Assembly (NCBI GenBank): GCA_038916785.1
Contig: JBCLBO010000008.1
Span: forward strand, 1-64,000
DNA length: 64,000 nucleotides
From: VFKU01 sp038916785
GTDB lineage: Bacteria > Hydrogenedentota > Hydrogenedentia > Hydrogenedentales > GCA-2746185
Reading direction: 5' to 3'
Of the stretch, positions 1-7,411 are shown one piece after another. The notes beneath the pieces are model-generated. The model saw only the letters and a list, made by a program, of their open reading frames with translations. It made no database searches and was not told where the DNA came from. The stretch's first letter is position 1. Each line of letters starts with the position of its first letter. The position numbers and the translations under genes were made by a program.

Positions 1-1502
1 GGGTCGTAGGGGAGGTAGGCGCCGAGGGTCCATTCGAAGACGTTTCCGGCGAGGTCGTAGACGCCGTCGGGGGTGGCGCCGCCGTCGTGCATGGAGACGA
101 TGGAGGGCATGCCGAGGTAGTCGCCGAAGTTGCACACGGCGGTTTGGGGTTCGAGTGCGCCCCAGGGGTATTTTCGGTTTTCTTTGCCGCGGGCGGCGAA
201 TTCCCATTGTTTTTCGCTGGGAATTTCTTTGCCGGCCCAGTGGGCGTAGGCGAGGGCGTCGTCGAAGGTGACTCCGACTACGGGTTGCCTTGGGCCGTTG
301 ATTTCGGGGTCGCGCCAGTATTTTGGTTCGGGGTGGCTGGCGGCCTTGATGAATTCGCCGTATTGTTCGTTGGTGATGGGGTACTTGTCTATGTAGAAGG
401 GGTCGACGCGGGTCTCGAATTCGGGGGCCTCTTCGCGGGAGTCGTTGCAGCCCATGTAGAAGCTGCCGCCGGGCATGTAGACCATGTCTTTGGTGGAGAT
501 TTGTTTGCCGGATTGGGTGCGGACGCTGACGCCTTCGCGGGCCTGGTAGGATTTTTTGTAGGCGGCGGCGAGGGCGTCGCGGAATTCCTTGGCGGATTGC
601 CAGCGGCGCTCCTTTTCTTTTAAGACGGCCCTGTCGAGCACTTCGACGATGGAGGGTGAGACGTCTTGTCGGACTTCGAGGACGGTGACGGGTTCGTCGA
701 TGGGGGTGCGTAGGGTGAGGAGTTCGTGGAGGATGAGGCCCATGCTATAGAGGTCGGAGCGGAAGTCGATGGGCTGGTGGCGGTGTTGTTCGGGTGAGGC
801 GTAGACGGCGGTGCCGACGATGCGCTTGGGTCTGGGCTGGCCGGGCGCGAGGACTTCCTGTTCCTCTTCGACGGCGACGGCGAGGCCGAAGTCGAGGACC
901 TTGGCCCGGTCTCCCGGTAGGAGCATGATGTTTTCCGGTTTGAGGTCGCGGTGGACGACCATGCGGTGGGCGTAGTCGAGCGCGGATAGGGCTTGCAGGG
1001 TGATGTCGATGGCGAGGTGGGCGTCCATGAGGCGGCGCTCGGCGCGGTGTTTTTTGAGGTAGGCGCGCAGCGATGCGCCGCGGAGCAGTTCCATGGTGAG
1101 GTAGAGGATTCCGTCGGGGGTGGTGCTGACGTCGTGTACGGCGACGATGTTTTCGTGGCGGAGTCGGCGTGCGATTTGGGCTTCTTTGATGAAGAGTTGC
1201 TGTCCGCGCTGGGTGGCGAGGGCGCGGGGGTGCATGAATTTGAGCGCGACTTCTTCGCCGACGAGGGCGTCGTGGGCCTTGTAGACCACGCCCATGCCGC
1301 CTTTGCCGATTTTCGCTTCGATCACGTAGCGATCGGCGATGCGGGTGCCGGGTTCGAAGTTCAGCGCCTGCTCGGCGGGTCGGAGTTCGGTGGTGGGGAC
1401 GCGGACGGGGGCGCCGCATCCGAAGCAGACTCCGGGGCGGCCTTGGACGGTGTCGGGGACAATGACGCGGAGTCCGCAACTGCCGCATACGACGTGGATC
1501 AT
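1..1502 (-). CDS. Serine/threonine protein kinase fused to a formylglycine-generating-enzyme (SUMF1/FGE) domain, 3' end outside window
   Basis: Seen: starts at the ATG ending at 1502 and is still open at base 1. The N-terminus carries a zinc-ribbon pattern (CGSCG, then CFGCG about 20 residues later). A kinase domain follows, with the glycine loop GKGGMG, catalytic HRDLKPEN, DFG and ASPEQ motifs. After about residue 350 comes an FGE/SUMF1-type domain (YMPGGSFYMG, PITNEQYG, GNVFEWT near the window edge). Family knowledge: Hanks-type kinases phosphorylate Ser/Thr; bacterial FGE-like domains are often non-catalytic sensor or ligand modules, or formylglycine generators. No transmembrane segment is visible between kinase and FGE parts, so a cytoplasmic location is likely. 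It is divergent from the PilZ-like gene to its right. Kinase and FGE calls are strong; the substrate is unknown. Confidence 0.9.
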   Translation of the reverse strand, partial: MIHVVCGSCGLRVIVPDTVQGRPGVCFGCGAPVRVPTTELRPAEQALNFEPGTRIADRYVIEAKIGKGGMGVVYKAHDALVGEEVALKFMHPRALATQRGQQLFIKEAQIARRLRHENIVAVHDVSTTPDGILYLTMELLRGASLRAYLKKHRAERRLMDAHLAIDITLQALSALDYAHRMVVHRDLKPENIMLLPGDRAKVLDFGLAVAVEEEQEVLAPGQPRPKRIVGTAVYASPEQHRHQPIDFRSDLYSMGLILHELLTLRTPIDEPVTVLEVRQDVSPSIVEVLDRAVLKEKERRWQSAKEFRDALAAAYKKSYQAREGVSVRTQSGKQISTKDMVYMPGGSFYMGCNDSREEAPEFETRVDPFYIDKYPITNEQYGEFIKAASHPEPKYWRDPEINGPRQPVVGVTFDDALAYAHWAGKEIPSEKQWEFAARGKENRKYPWGALEPQTAVCNFGDYLGMPSIVSMHDGGATPDGVYDLAGNVFEWTLGAYLPYD

Positions 1503-1595
1503 TGGCGAGGACCCGCCCCAAGGTATTGCTAACCGCGCTGGGGCATCGTAACATCGATGTGCGGATTGGGCCAAATTTAGGAGGGGCGCGGGCGA

Positions 1596-1624
1596 TTGAC
1601 AAACGGGTGGTTCGGTACTAGGCT
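1596..1624 (+). promoter_or_regulatory. Sigma70-type promoter for the PilZ-like gene
   Basis: TTGACA at 1596-1601, a 17-base spacer, and TAGGCT at 1619-1624. The -35 is perfect and the -10 weak (3 of 6). It lies about 32 bases before the chosen ATG at 1657. Confidence 0.45.
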
Positions 1625-1656
1625 GTGATTGTGTGGGACAGGGACCGGGGGCGCGC

Positions 1657-2766
1657 ATGGACTCGATCATGGTGACGGAATCGCGGGCGGCGGGTGAAAC
1701 GGCGGAGCATCGGCGTGCGGCGCGGATGCGCAGGGTGCGTCCGGTGGCGTTTGTGCCGCGCAATGTGGACGCGGCGCCGTCGTTGCAAACGGTGACGGCG
1801 AATGTGAGCCGGGGCGGGATGTTGCTCGTGACGCGGCAGGATCATTTCCCGCCGGCGGGCGCGGCGGTGTTGCTGATGCCGTTCGAGGTGTCGGCGGGGA
1901 GCGCGGCGGACGCGAATGCGGCAATCCAGGGGCGGATTGTGTACACGCGGTTTTCGCCGAAGGCCAGGCTGCGTTTCGCGGGATTAAAATTCGAGGAGGA
2001 CCTTCCGGAACGTGCGGCGCGGATGCTGGGGCTGGACGGCGCGCCGGACGCGGTGGCGGATGCGATCACGACGCTGGAGGAGCTCGAGTCGAATGCGGGC
2101 CGGGGCTTGGCCGCGATCGGGCCGATCCTGAGACCTGCGGCGCCGGTGATGGAGGCCGGGTATGCCGCGCCGCGGGGGAGTGTGGCGGGGCGCGATCTGT
2201 CGGCGGAATTCGCGGGGGCGCAGCGTGAGTTTGTTTTGGCGACGACGGCGTTTCTGGGTGAGTGGGGCGAGGGGCGCATCCGGCGATCGATTGGGGAGCG
2301 TCATGCGCTGGCGCGCGCGAAGGGCATCGTGGGCCTGCGCGCCATGAAAGCGGATTGGGACCAGGCGCGGCGAAGTTTTTCGGTGCTCGTGGAAGTGGAG
2401 ATCGGCCGGAGCATGGAAACGGGGAAGGACGAGGCGACCGAGGCGAACCCGTACTACAACCTTCGGCTGGATCAGCCCCCCGCGAAACTGATGGAGTCGC
2501 TGCGGGATTTGGCGGGACACGTGGGGCAGGTGCTCATCCAGCACGGTTTCGAGGACGCCGGGGCGGGGAGTGATTGGGCGCCGATCGCGCAAGGGCACGG
2601 CTTGGTGAGTTTCCGGGGATCGATGGGTATCTCGGAGACGATGCGCGAGACGATGCTGCGTATGGCGGGGCTGCACAACGATTTGCGGAGAACCGTCGAG
2701 CAGACGGGCAAAGCGCGCGAGACCGAGGCGCTGACTGAAGTGCTGCGATTATGGGACCTGGCTTGA
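1657..2766 (+). CDS. PilZ-like domain protein with an unrecognised C-terminal region
   Basis: Protein of 369 residues. The first ~120 residues look like a PilZ domain: an arginine-rich stretch (RRAARMRRVR) followed by NVSRGG and a hydrophobic beta pattern ending in RLRFAGLKF, matching the RxxxR...(D/N)xSxxG arrangement that binds c-di-GMP in known PilZ proteins. The remaining ~240 residues are soluble, mostly helical, with no motif I recognise. ATG 1657 was chosen; GTG 1633 and ATG 1669 are alternatives. It is separated from the flagellar operon by one secreted protein gene, so a c-di-GMP role in motility is possible but only inferred. No membrane segment is seen. Confidence 0.65.
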   Translation: MDSIMVTESRAAGETAEHRRAARMRRVRPVAFVPRNVDAAPSLQTVTANVSRGGMLLVTRQDHFPPAGAAVLLMPFEVSAGSAADANAAIQGRIVYTRFSPKARLRFAGLKFEEDLPERAARMLGLDGAPDAVADAITTLEELESNAGRGLAAIGPILRPAAPVMEAGYAAPRGSVAGRDLSAEFAGAQREFVLATTAFLGEWGEGRIRRSIGERHALARAKGIVGLRAMKADWDQARRSFSVLVEVEIGRSMETGKDEATEANPYYNLRLDQPPAKLMESLRDLAGHVGQVLIQHGFEDAGAGSDWAPIAQGHGLVSFRGSMGISETMRETMLRMAGLHNDLRRTVEQTGKARETEALTEVLRLWDLA

Positions 2767-2802
2767 GGGGCGGGGTTGCTCAGTTGAAAACCCCATGAAA
2801 CC

Positions 2803-2835
2803 GTCATTGCGAGCGGAGCGAAGCAATCTCGTTAA
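2803..2835. repeat. Dispersed CGTCATTGCGAG-type repeat
   Basis: A unit starting CCGTCATTGCGAG and running into GAAGCAATCTC. The same unit recurs three times at 11959-12053, and shortened halves flank the element at 32902-33034. No coding capacity. Confidence 0.7.
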
Positions 2836-2864
2836 CCGGGAACTCCCATGATATAGCGAGCCGC

Positions 2865-2907
2865 GGGGACATTTCTATTGAGTCTGAAAGGGGACATTTT
2901 CATTGAG
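2865..2907 (+). repeat. Two direct copies of an 18-base GGGGACATTT motif, possible IS-end remnant
   Basis: GGGGACATTTCTATTGAG at 2865-2882 and GGGGACATTTTCATTGAG at 2890-2907, differing at two positions. Paired motifs of this style occur at the ends of some insertion sequences, but no transposase is nearby, so at most a relic. Confidence 0.4.
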
Positions 2908-2932
2908 GCGCGACACGAATAACAATTAGGAC

Positions 2933-2961
2933 TTGACAATTGCCAAGGGCGGGCCTACTAT
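2933..2961 (+). promoter_or_regulatory. Strong sigma70-type promoter for the CFI-box protein
   Basis: TTGACA 2933-2938, 17-base spacer, TACTAT 2956-2961. One of the best promoter matches in the window. It gives a leader of about 95 bases that contains an 18-base direct repeat (2985-3002 and 3003-3020). Confidence 0.7.
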
Positions 2962-3063
2962 TCCGGTCTGCTTTGAAAAAGAGAATCGGGGTCCCCCTAC
3001 TTATCGGGGTTCCCCTACTTGCAGGACGACGCACTGGCAGCCAAACACGAGGAGAGTAGGTCC

Positions 3064-4716
3064 ATGAGAATGTTGCGTAAACAGAGAGCTATGCTTTTGG
3101 GGGGCGTGGGGCTTCTCGCGCTCGCGCTGGCGGGGACCTTCGGCGTCCTGCGAGTGTGGGCCGACGCCGGGATTACGCCGGACATCACTGTGAACATCCT
3201 CTTCCCCGATGTGGATGAGGGCGACGACTTCAATGTGACACTCTACACGCCGAACGCCCTAGAGCCGCCGATCTTGCCCTTCGCCGTTTTGTCCAGCGTC
3301 GAGGCTGCCGTCGCGAGCTATGAAGGCTACGTGCAGACGATCACGGCCGTGAAGACGGTTCTAGGCGGAGACCTCTCGATTGATTCAACCCATATTACGG
3401 ACGAATTGCAGTCGGTCGACGCGGTGCCTTTCCTTGGGGCCCCCGATGAATACCTGGCGGTCCTGGATGCCACCGAGCTGGATTTCCAGCCCGGACCGGA
3501 AGGCCTTTTCGCATCGGCCACGGTGCGCACGATTGCGGCCGCCGACCAATACTACACCGGGGTCCGTTTAGTGACGGGCATTGATGAATTCGCGTCATTC
3601 AATTTGAACGTCGAAATACGAGATTTACTGGAGGTCGACGGGGACGGCAATCTCATTCCAAACGCGACTGCGATTTTGAATGGCCCCTTTCCCCTGGTGT
3701 TGGTTGACGGCCAAGGCAACACGACCGTTGTGACTTCGCTGGATGACCCGTGTGACAGTGCCTTTGCGCTCTTTCAAACCGGCAACGGCCCTATCGCGGT
3801 CGACGTGTCGGCCCCTTGCCTGGCTGACATGCAACTTGAGGATCCGACGCTCGGTGAGTATGACACCGCGCGCCTGGTGGTAACAATCTCGCCGAATGAT
3901 CCTCAGAGCACGCTCGATGGGCCCCTTGACGTCGATCCGCTGGGCGAATTCGATCTCGCTCCCCTCCCCGCGCCGGCCAACCTGTTTATCCGGACGAACG
4001 TCCTGCTTACCAATTCGGCCTACGCCGAAGGTAATATCCCACCCCTATGGACATCTCTGCCCCTATTGCCCGGTAGCCTGGAAGTATCCGTCGAAGTAAG
4101 CGGCCCCGGCGTGGAGGCCCAACTCACGGAAGGCACCGAGGTGGCGGGTTACACCTACGACGTCACGATGAGCCAGTCCGAAGAGGACCGAGAGAACCTC
4201 TTGGCGACCGGCAACGTCGAGGGCTGGGTTGAAGTGGATGTTGACCTGTTTCCGTTTGGTGAGCGATCAGTTATCGCTTCGGGGGGCGAGGGCGTAGTCG
4301 AGATGCACTCGAACAACGCCTCCGCCATTTATGCGACGAACGTCGCGCCGGCAATCACCGTAACGGGCGACGACGACGGCAGCAACGGCCTGTGCTTCAT
4401 TGCGACGGCGGCGTATGGCACGCCGATGGCCGCGCAGATCGGTTCGTTGCGTGCAGTGCGGGACGGGTACCTGGTGAACAGCGCGATCGGCGCGGCGTTT
4501 GTCGATGCGTATTATCGAGTGAGCCCGCCGGTGGCGCGCGTGGTGGCGCAGAGCGGCGCGATGAAGCAAGGCGTGCGCGTGGCGCTGGCGCCGGTGGTCG
4601 CGGTGAGCCGGTGGTTCGTGGCGGCGCCGGGGTTGACGATGGCCATGGCCCTTGTGATCGCACTGTTGGGCGCGTCGGCCTTGCAGCGAATCCGTCGTCC
4701 CTATCGGGCTCGATAA
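3064..4716 (+). CDS. Secreted or surface protein with CFI-box C-terminal sorting tail
   Basis: Protein of 550 residues. ATG 3064 is preceded by AGGAGAGTAGG, a good ribosome site; the upstream in-frame extension is not needed. N-terminus MRMLRKQRAM followed by a hydrophobic core ending near VWADA is a signal peptide. The body is acidic and beta-rich with no enzyme motif recognised. Near residue 443 it has LCFIATAAYGT, then about 80 residues, a hydrophobic segment and a basic tail (RIRRPYRAR). This matches the architecture known as a CFI-box C-terminal domain, thought to be a sorting or processing tail. Followed by a clear terminator, so monocistronic. Function unknown; surface location inferred. 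Confidence 0.8.
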   Translation: MRMLRKQRAMLLGGVGLLALALAGTFGVLRVWADAGITPDITVNILFPDVDEGDDFNVTLYTPNALEPPILPFAVLSSVEAAVASYEGYVQTITAVKTVLGGDLSIDSTHITDELQSVDAVPFLGAPDEYLAVLDATELDFQPGPEGLFASATVRTIAAADQYYTGVRLVTGIDEFASFNLNVEIRDLLEVDGDGNLIPNATAILNGPFPLVLVDGQGNTTVVTSLDDPCDSAFALFQTGNGPIAVDVSAPCLADMQLEDPTLGEYDTARLVVTISPNDPQSTLDGPLDVDPLGEFDLAPLPAPANLFIRTNVLLTNSAYAEGNIPPLWTSLPLLPGSLEVSVEVSGPGVEAQLTEGTEVAGYTYDVTMSQSEEDRENLLATGNVEGWVEVDVDLFPFGERSVIASGGEGVVEMHSNNASAIYATNVAPAITVTGDDDGSNGLCFIATAAYGTPMAAQIGSLRAVRDGYLVNSAIGAAFVDAYYRVSPPVARVVAQSGAMKQGVRVALAPVVAVSRWFVAAPGLTMAMALVIALLGASALQRIRRPYRAR

Positions 4717-4737
4717 CCGGGAGCCAATCAGCTTTTC

Positions 4738-4778
4738 GGCGGCGCGGGCGACAGCTCGCGCCGCCGTTGTTTTCTTTT
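4738..4778 (+). terminator. Rho-independent terminator of the CFI-box gene
   Basis: Stem GGCGGCGCG (4738-4746) pairs with CGCGCCGCC (4757-4765), followed by a T-rich tract to 4778. It lies about 20 bases after the stop codon. Confidence 0.85.
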
Positions 4779-5117
4779 TGGGACTGTGGCAGCGAGAATT
4801 GCCGCTTTACTTAGAGCATTTTCGCCACGGATCAATACGGATTGGACGGATAACCTCAATGAATTTTGGCGAGAACCGGCATCTATCGTAGGCGTAATTT
4901 CTTCAATTGCTCTAGCCCAGCGGAGCTGGGTGTCGCCGCTCCGGAATCTCAGCTTCTTCGGCGCGCCGCGCCGGAGCAAGCCCCCAACGCGAAAGCGGCA
5001 GCTATCGCTGCCGCGGTCCAAAGAGTTGCGATGGCGGTCTAAGATCGTTTGAGCGCGAAGTGTGTCTGATATACGTTACAAAAATGTCTTTATTCGCAGT
5101 AAATGACAATATATTAG
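4779..5117. other. Non-coding gap before the flagellar operon
   Basis: No supported gene. Contains one degenerate copy of a dispersed motif (CCACGGATCAATACGGAT near 4827-4844) that reappears near 62488, and AT-richer sequence from 5060 that leads into the fliQ promoter. Both strands have only shadow ORFs. Confidence 0.5.
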
Positions 5118-5147
5118 TTGACAACGATTGCGGGGGTTTTTGATACT
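5118..5147 (+). promoter_or_regulatory. Promoter of the flagellar export operon
   Basis: TTGACA 5118-5123, 18-base spacer, GATACT 5142-5147. It lies about 50 bases before fliQ in an AT-rich patch, so the operon may be read by the housekeeping sigma factor; I see no good sigma28 or sigma54 site here. Confidence 0.5.
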
Positions 5148-5195
5148 GTAGGTTCGTCCGGGGATCGGGGCTGACTCCTCGGCGGAGGGATCGCC

Positions 5196-5465
5196 ATGAC
5201 CATTGATGATGTGCTGTTTTTGGGGCGGGACGCGATGCTGGTGACGCTGTTGGTTTCGTCGCCGATGCTGGTGTCTGGGCTGTTGGTGGGTCTGCTGATC
5301 AGCATGTTCCAGTCGCTGACGCAGATTCAGGAGATCACACTGACCTTCGTTCCGAAGATCGTCGTAGTGTTCGCTTCGTTTGTGCTGTTCCTGCCGTGGA
5401 TGAGCGACACGCTGCTGGGGTTTGTGGTTCCGCTGCTGCAGAACGCGCACATGTATGCGCGGTAG
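5196..5465 (+). CDS. fliQ: Flagellar export apparatus protein FliQ
   Basis: Protein of 89 residues, the usual FliQ size, with two membrane segments (about residues 15-37 and 51-73) and the family pattern LISMFQSLTQIQEITLTFVPK between them. FliQ assembles with FliP and FliR into the core of the flagellar type III export gate in the inner membrane. It is the first gene of fliQ-fliR-flhB-flhA-flhF-flhG; fliP is not in the window and must lie elsewhere. fliR starts 3 bases after the fliQ stop, implying translational coupling. Confidence 0.95.
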   Translation: MTIDDVLFLGRDAMLVTLLVSSPMLVSGLLVGLLISMFQSLTQIQEITLTFVPKIVVVFASFVLFLPWMSDTLLGFVVPLLQNAHMYAR

Positions 5466-5468
5466 GGG

Positions 5469-6239
5469 ATGATCGCCGAGATCGAAATTCTGAAAGTGTT
5501 CGTGCTGGTGATGGTGCGTTTTTCGGGGCTCATCTTGACGGCGCCGATCCTGAGTTCGAACAACTTTCCAGTGCTGGGAAAAATTGGTCTGGTGGGGCTG
5601 GCGGCGTATGTGGTGACGCCTACGTTGCCCGTGCTGCCGCTGCCCTTGCCGGCGGACCCACTGCCCTTCGCGCTGGTGGGCGCAGGCGAACTGCTGATTG
5701 GGATGGTGATCGGTCTGGTGATGCAGATCTCGTTTGCGGCGATCCAGATCGCGGGCCAGGTGATGGACATGCAATCGGGATTCGGCCTGATCAATGTGTT
5801 CAATCCGGCGCTGGAAACGCAGGTGCCGCTGTTTGGTTTCATCTTTTTCATCCTGGCCGTTCTCTACCTGTTGGTGATCTCGGGGCATCACGTGATGATC
5901 CAGGCGCTGGTCTCGACCTTCGAGCGCGTGCCCGTGGGCGGGTTCGCGCCGGAGACCTCGGCGATGGGTCAGGTCGCGGCGTGGGGCGGGGTGATGTTTC
6001 ACGACGCGGTGTTGCTGGCGGCGCCGGTGGCGGGTGCGATGATGCTGGCGTATGTGACGATGGGCATCCTGGGCCGGGTGGTGCCGCAGTTGAACCTTTT
6101 TGTGATTGGGTTTCCGCTGACGATCGCGGCCTCGCTGCTGGTGGCGGCGCTGTCGATCACGTATTACCGCGGGCTGATGGATGAGATGTTCGTCAATATG
6201 TTCCGGCAGGTAGATGGCCTGATCGACAAGCTGGGCTGA
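5469..6239 (+). CDS. fliR: Flagellar export apparatus protein FliR
   Basis: Protein of 256 residues, typical for FliR, with about six hydrophobic segments. It shows FliR-like stretches such as VMDMQSGFGLINVFNPA and LIKV-type export gate helices. FliR forms the export gate together with FliP and FliQ, and its C-terminal part contacts FlhB. The ribosome site GGTAGGGG overlaps the fliQ stop. flhB starts 16 bases downstream. Nothing unusual in length. Confidence 0.94.
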   Translation: MIAEIEILKVFVLVMVRFSGLILTAPILSSNNFPVLGKIGLVGLAAYVVTPTLPVLPLPLPADPLPFALVGAGELLIGMVIGLVMQISFAAIQIAGQVMDMQSGFGLINVFNPALETQVPLFGFIFFILAVLYLLVISGHHVMIQALVSTFERVPVGGFAPETSAMGQVAAWGGVMFHDAVLLAAPVAGAMMLAYVTMGILGRVVPQLNLFVIGFPLTIAASLLVAALSITYYRGLMDEMFVNMFRQVDGLIDKLG

Positions 6240-6255
6240 GGCGGGATACCGGACG

Positions 6256-7350
6256 ATGGCCGACCAACCCGCGGGAGAAAAGACGCTGCCGGCGTCTGCG
6301 CGCAAGCTGCAGACGGCGCGCGAGCGCGGGAACGTGGCGCGCAGCGGGGATCTGACGTCTGGCGCGCTGATGCTGGCGGCGGGGCTGGCCCTCTCGGTGA
6401 TCGGGCCGGCGGCGTTTGCGCAGATGCTGGCGACCACGGGATATTATTTCGGCGAGCTCGATCTGCAGCCGTTGACGCGGGACGACCTACAGCCGATGAC
6501 GGTGAAGGCGCTGCTGCTGATGGCGCCGGCGACGTTGCCGCTGATGTTCGTGTTGATGGGTGTCGGGGTGCTGCTCAATGTGACGCAATTCGGGTTCGTG
6601 TTCTCCGGGCAGTCGCTTCAGCCGAAGTTTGAGCGGATGAATCCCATCAAGGGCTTCCAGCGGCTGGTCAGTCTGCGGGCGCTGGTGGAATTGATCAAGG
6701 CGATCGTAAAGTTCGGGGCGATCGCCGCGGTGGTGTGGACGGGCGTGCGCGATCGCTTGCCGGAGATTCTCGCGCTGATGCAGTCGGGCGTGTGGGGCGC
6801 GGGGATCGGCACGTGGGACCTGGTGTGGGCGGTGTGGTGGCGGATCGGGCTGACGATGCTGGCGATTGGGATTTTGGACTTCGCGTTTCAGCGCTGGCAG
6901 TATCTGAAAGACCAGCGGATGACGCGGCAGGAAGCGACGGAAGAGCTGCGTCAGCTCGAGGGCGATCCGCGCATCAAGCAGCGCATCCGGCAGATTCAGC
7001 GGCAGATGGCGATGAAGCGGATGATGGCGGACGTGCCGACGGCGGACGTGGTGATCACGAACCCGACGACGTATGCGGTGGCGCTGCGCTACGAGGCGGC
7101 GAACATGCAGGCGCCGCGGGTGGTGGCCAAGGGGATGCGGCTGGTGGCGGAGCGCATCTGCGAAGTGGCGCAGCAGAACGCGGTGCCGATCGTGGAGCGG
7201 CCGGAGCTGGCGCGGGCGCTGTTCGCCAAGGCGGAGATCGGGGCCTTCATCCCGGAAGACTTGTTCCGCACCGTGGCCGAGGTGCTGGCCTACGTGTATC
7301 AGATTGACCGGCGCGTGGAGAAAATCGCCGAGCGGCGGAAGACGGCGTAG
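6256..7350 (+). CDS. flhB: Flagellar export switch protein FlhB
   Basis: Protein of 364 residues. N-terminus is the usual charged segment (EKTLPASARKLQTARERGNVARS), followed by four membrane segments and a cytoplasmic domain. FlhB cleaves itself at an N-P bond in the motif NPTH to switch export specificity. Here residues 269-272 read NPTT followed by YAVAL, so the scissile N-P pair and Thr are kept but the usual His is Thr. The rest of the domain (VVAKGMR, ENAVPIVERPELARALF-like stretch) is standard. The stop codon lies inside a 26-base palindrome. Confidence 0.94.
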   Translation: MADQPAGEKTLPASARKLQTARERGNVARSGDLTSGALMLAAGLALSVIGPAAFAQMLATTGYYFGELDLQPLTRDDLQPMTVKALLLMAPATLPLMFVLMGVGVLLNVTQFGFVFSGQSLQPKFERMNPIKGFQRLVSLRALVELIKAIVKFGAIAAVVWTGVRDRLPEILALMQSGVWGAGIGTWDLVWAVWWRIGLTMLAIGILDFAFQRWQYLKDQRMTRQEATEELRQLEGDPRIKQRIRQIQRQMAMKRMMADVPTADVVITNPTTYAVALRYEAANMQAPRVVAKGMRLVAERICEVAQQNAVPIVERPELARALFAKAEIGAFIPEDLFRTVAEVLAYVYQIDRRVEKIAERRKTA

Positions 7351-7372
7351 GGCGGGTCATGACCCGCCCTAC
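7347..7372. repeat. Perfect 26-base GTAG...CTAC palindrome over the flhB stop codon
   Basis: GTAGGGCGGGT followed by CAT GACCCGCCCTAC is exactly self-complementary. It begins at the flhB stop (TAG 7348-7350). A single-armed relative sits at the SixA stop (49843-49864). No T-tract follows, so it is a repeat rather than a classical terminator. Confidence 0.8.
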
Positions 7373-7411
7373 CGCCGCACAGTTGATTTGGTAGAGGAGT
7401 TGTAGACAAGG

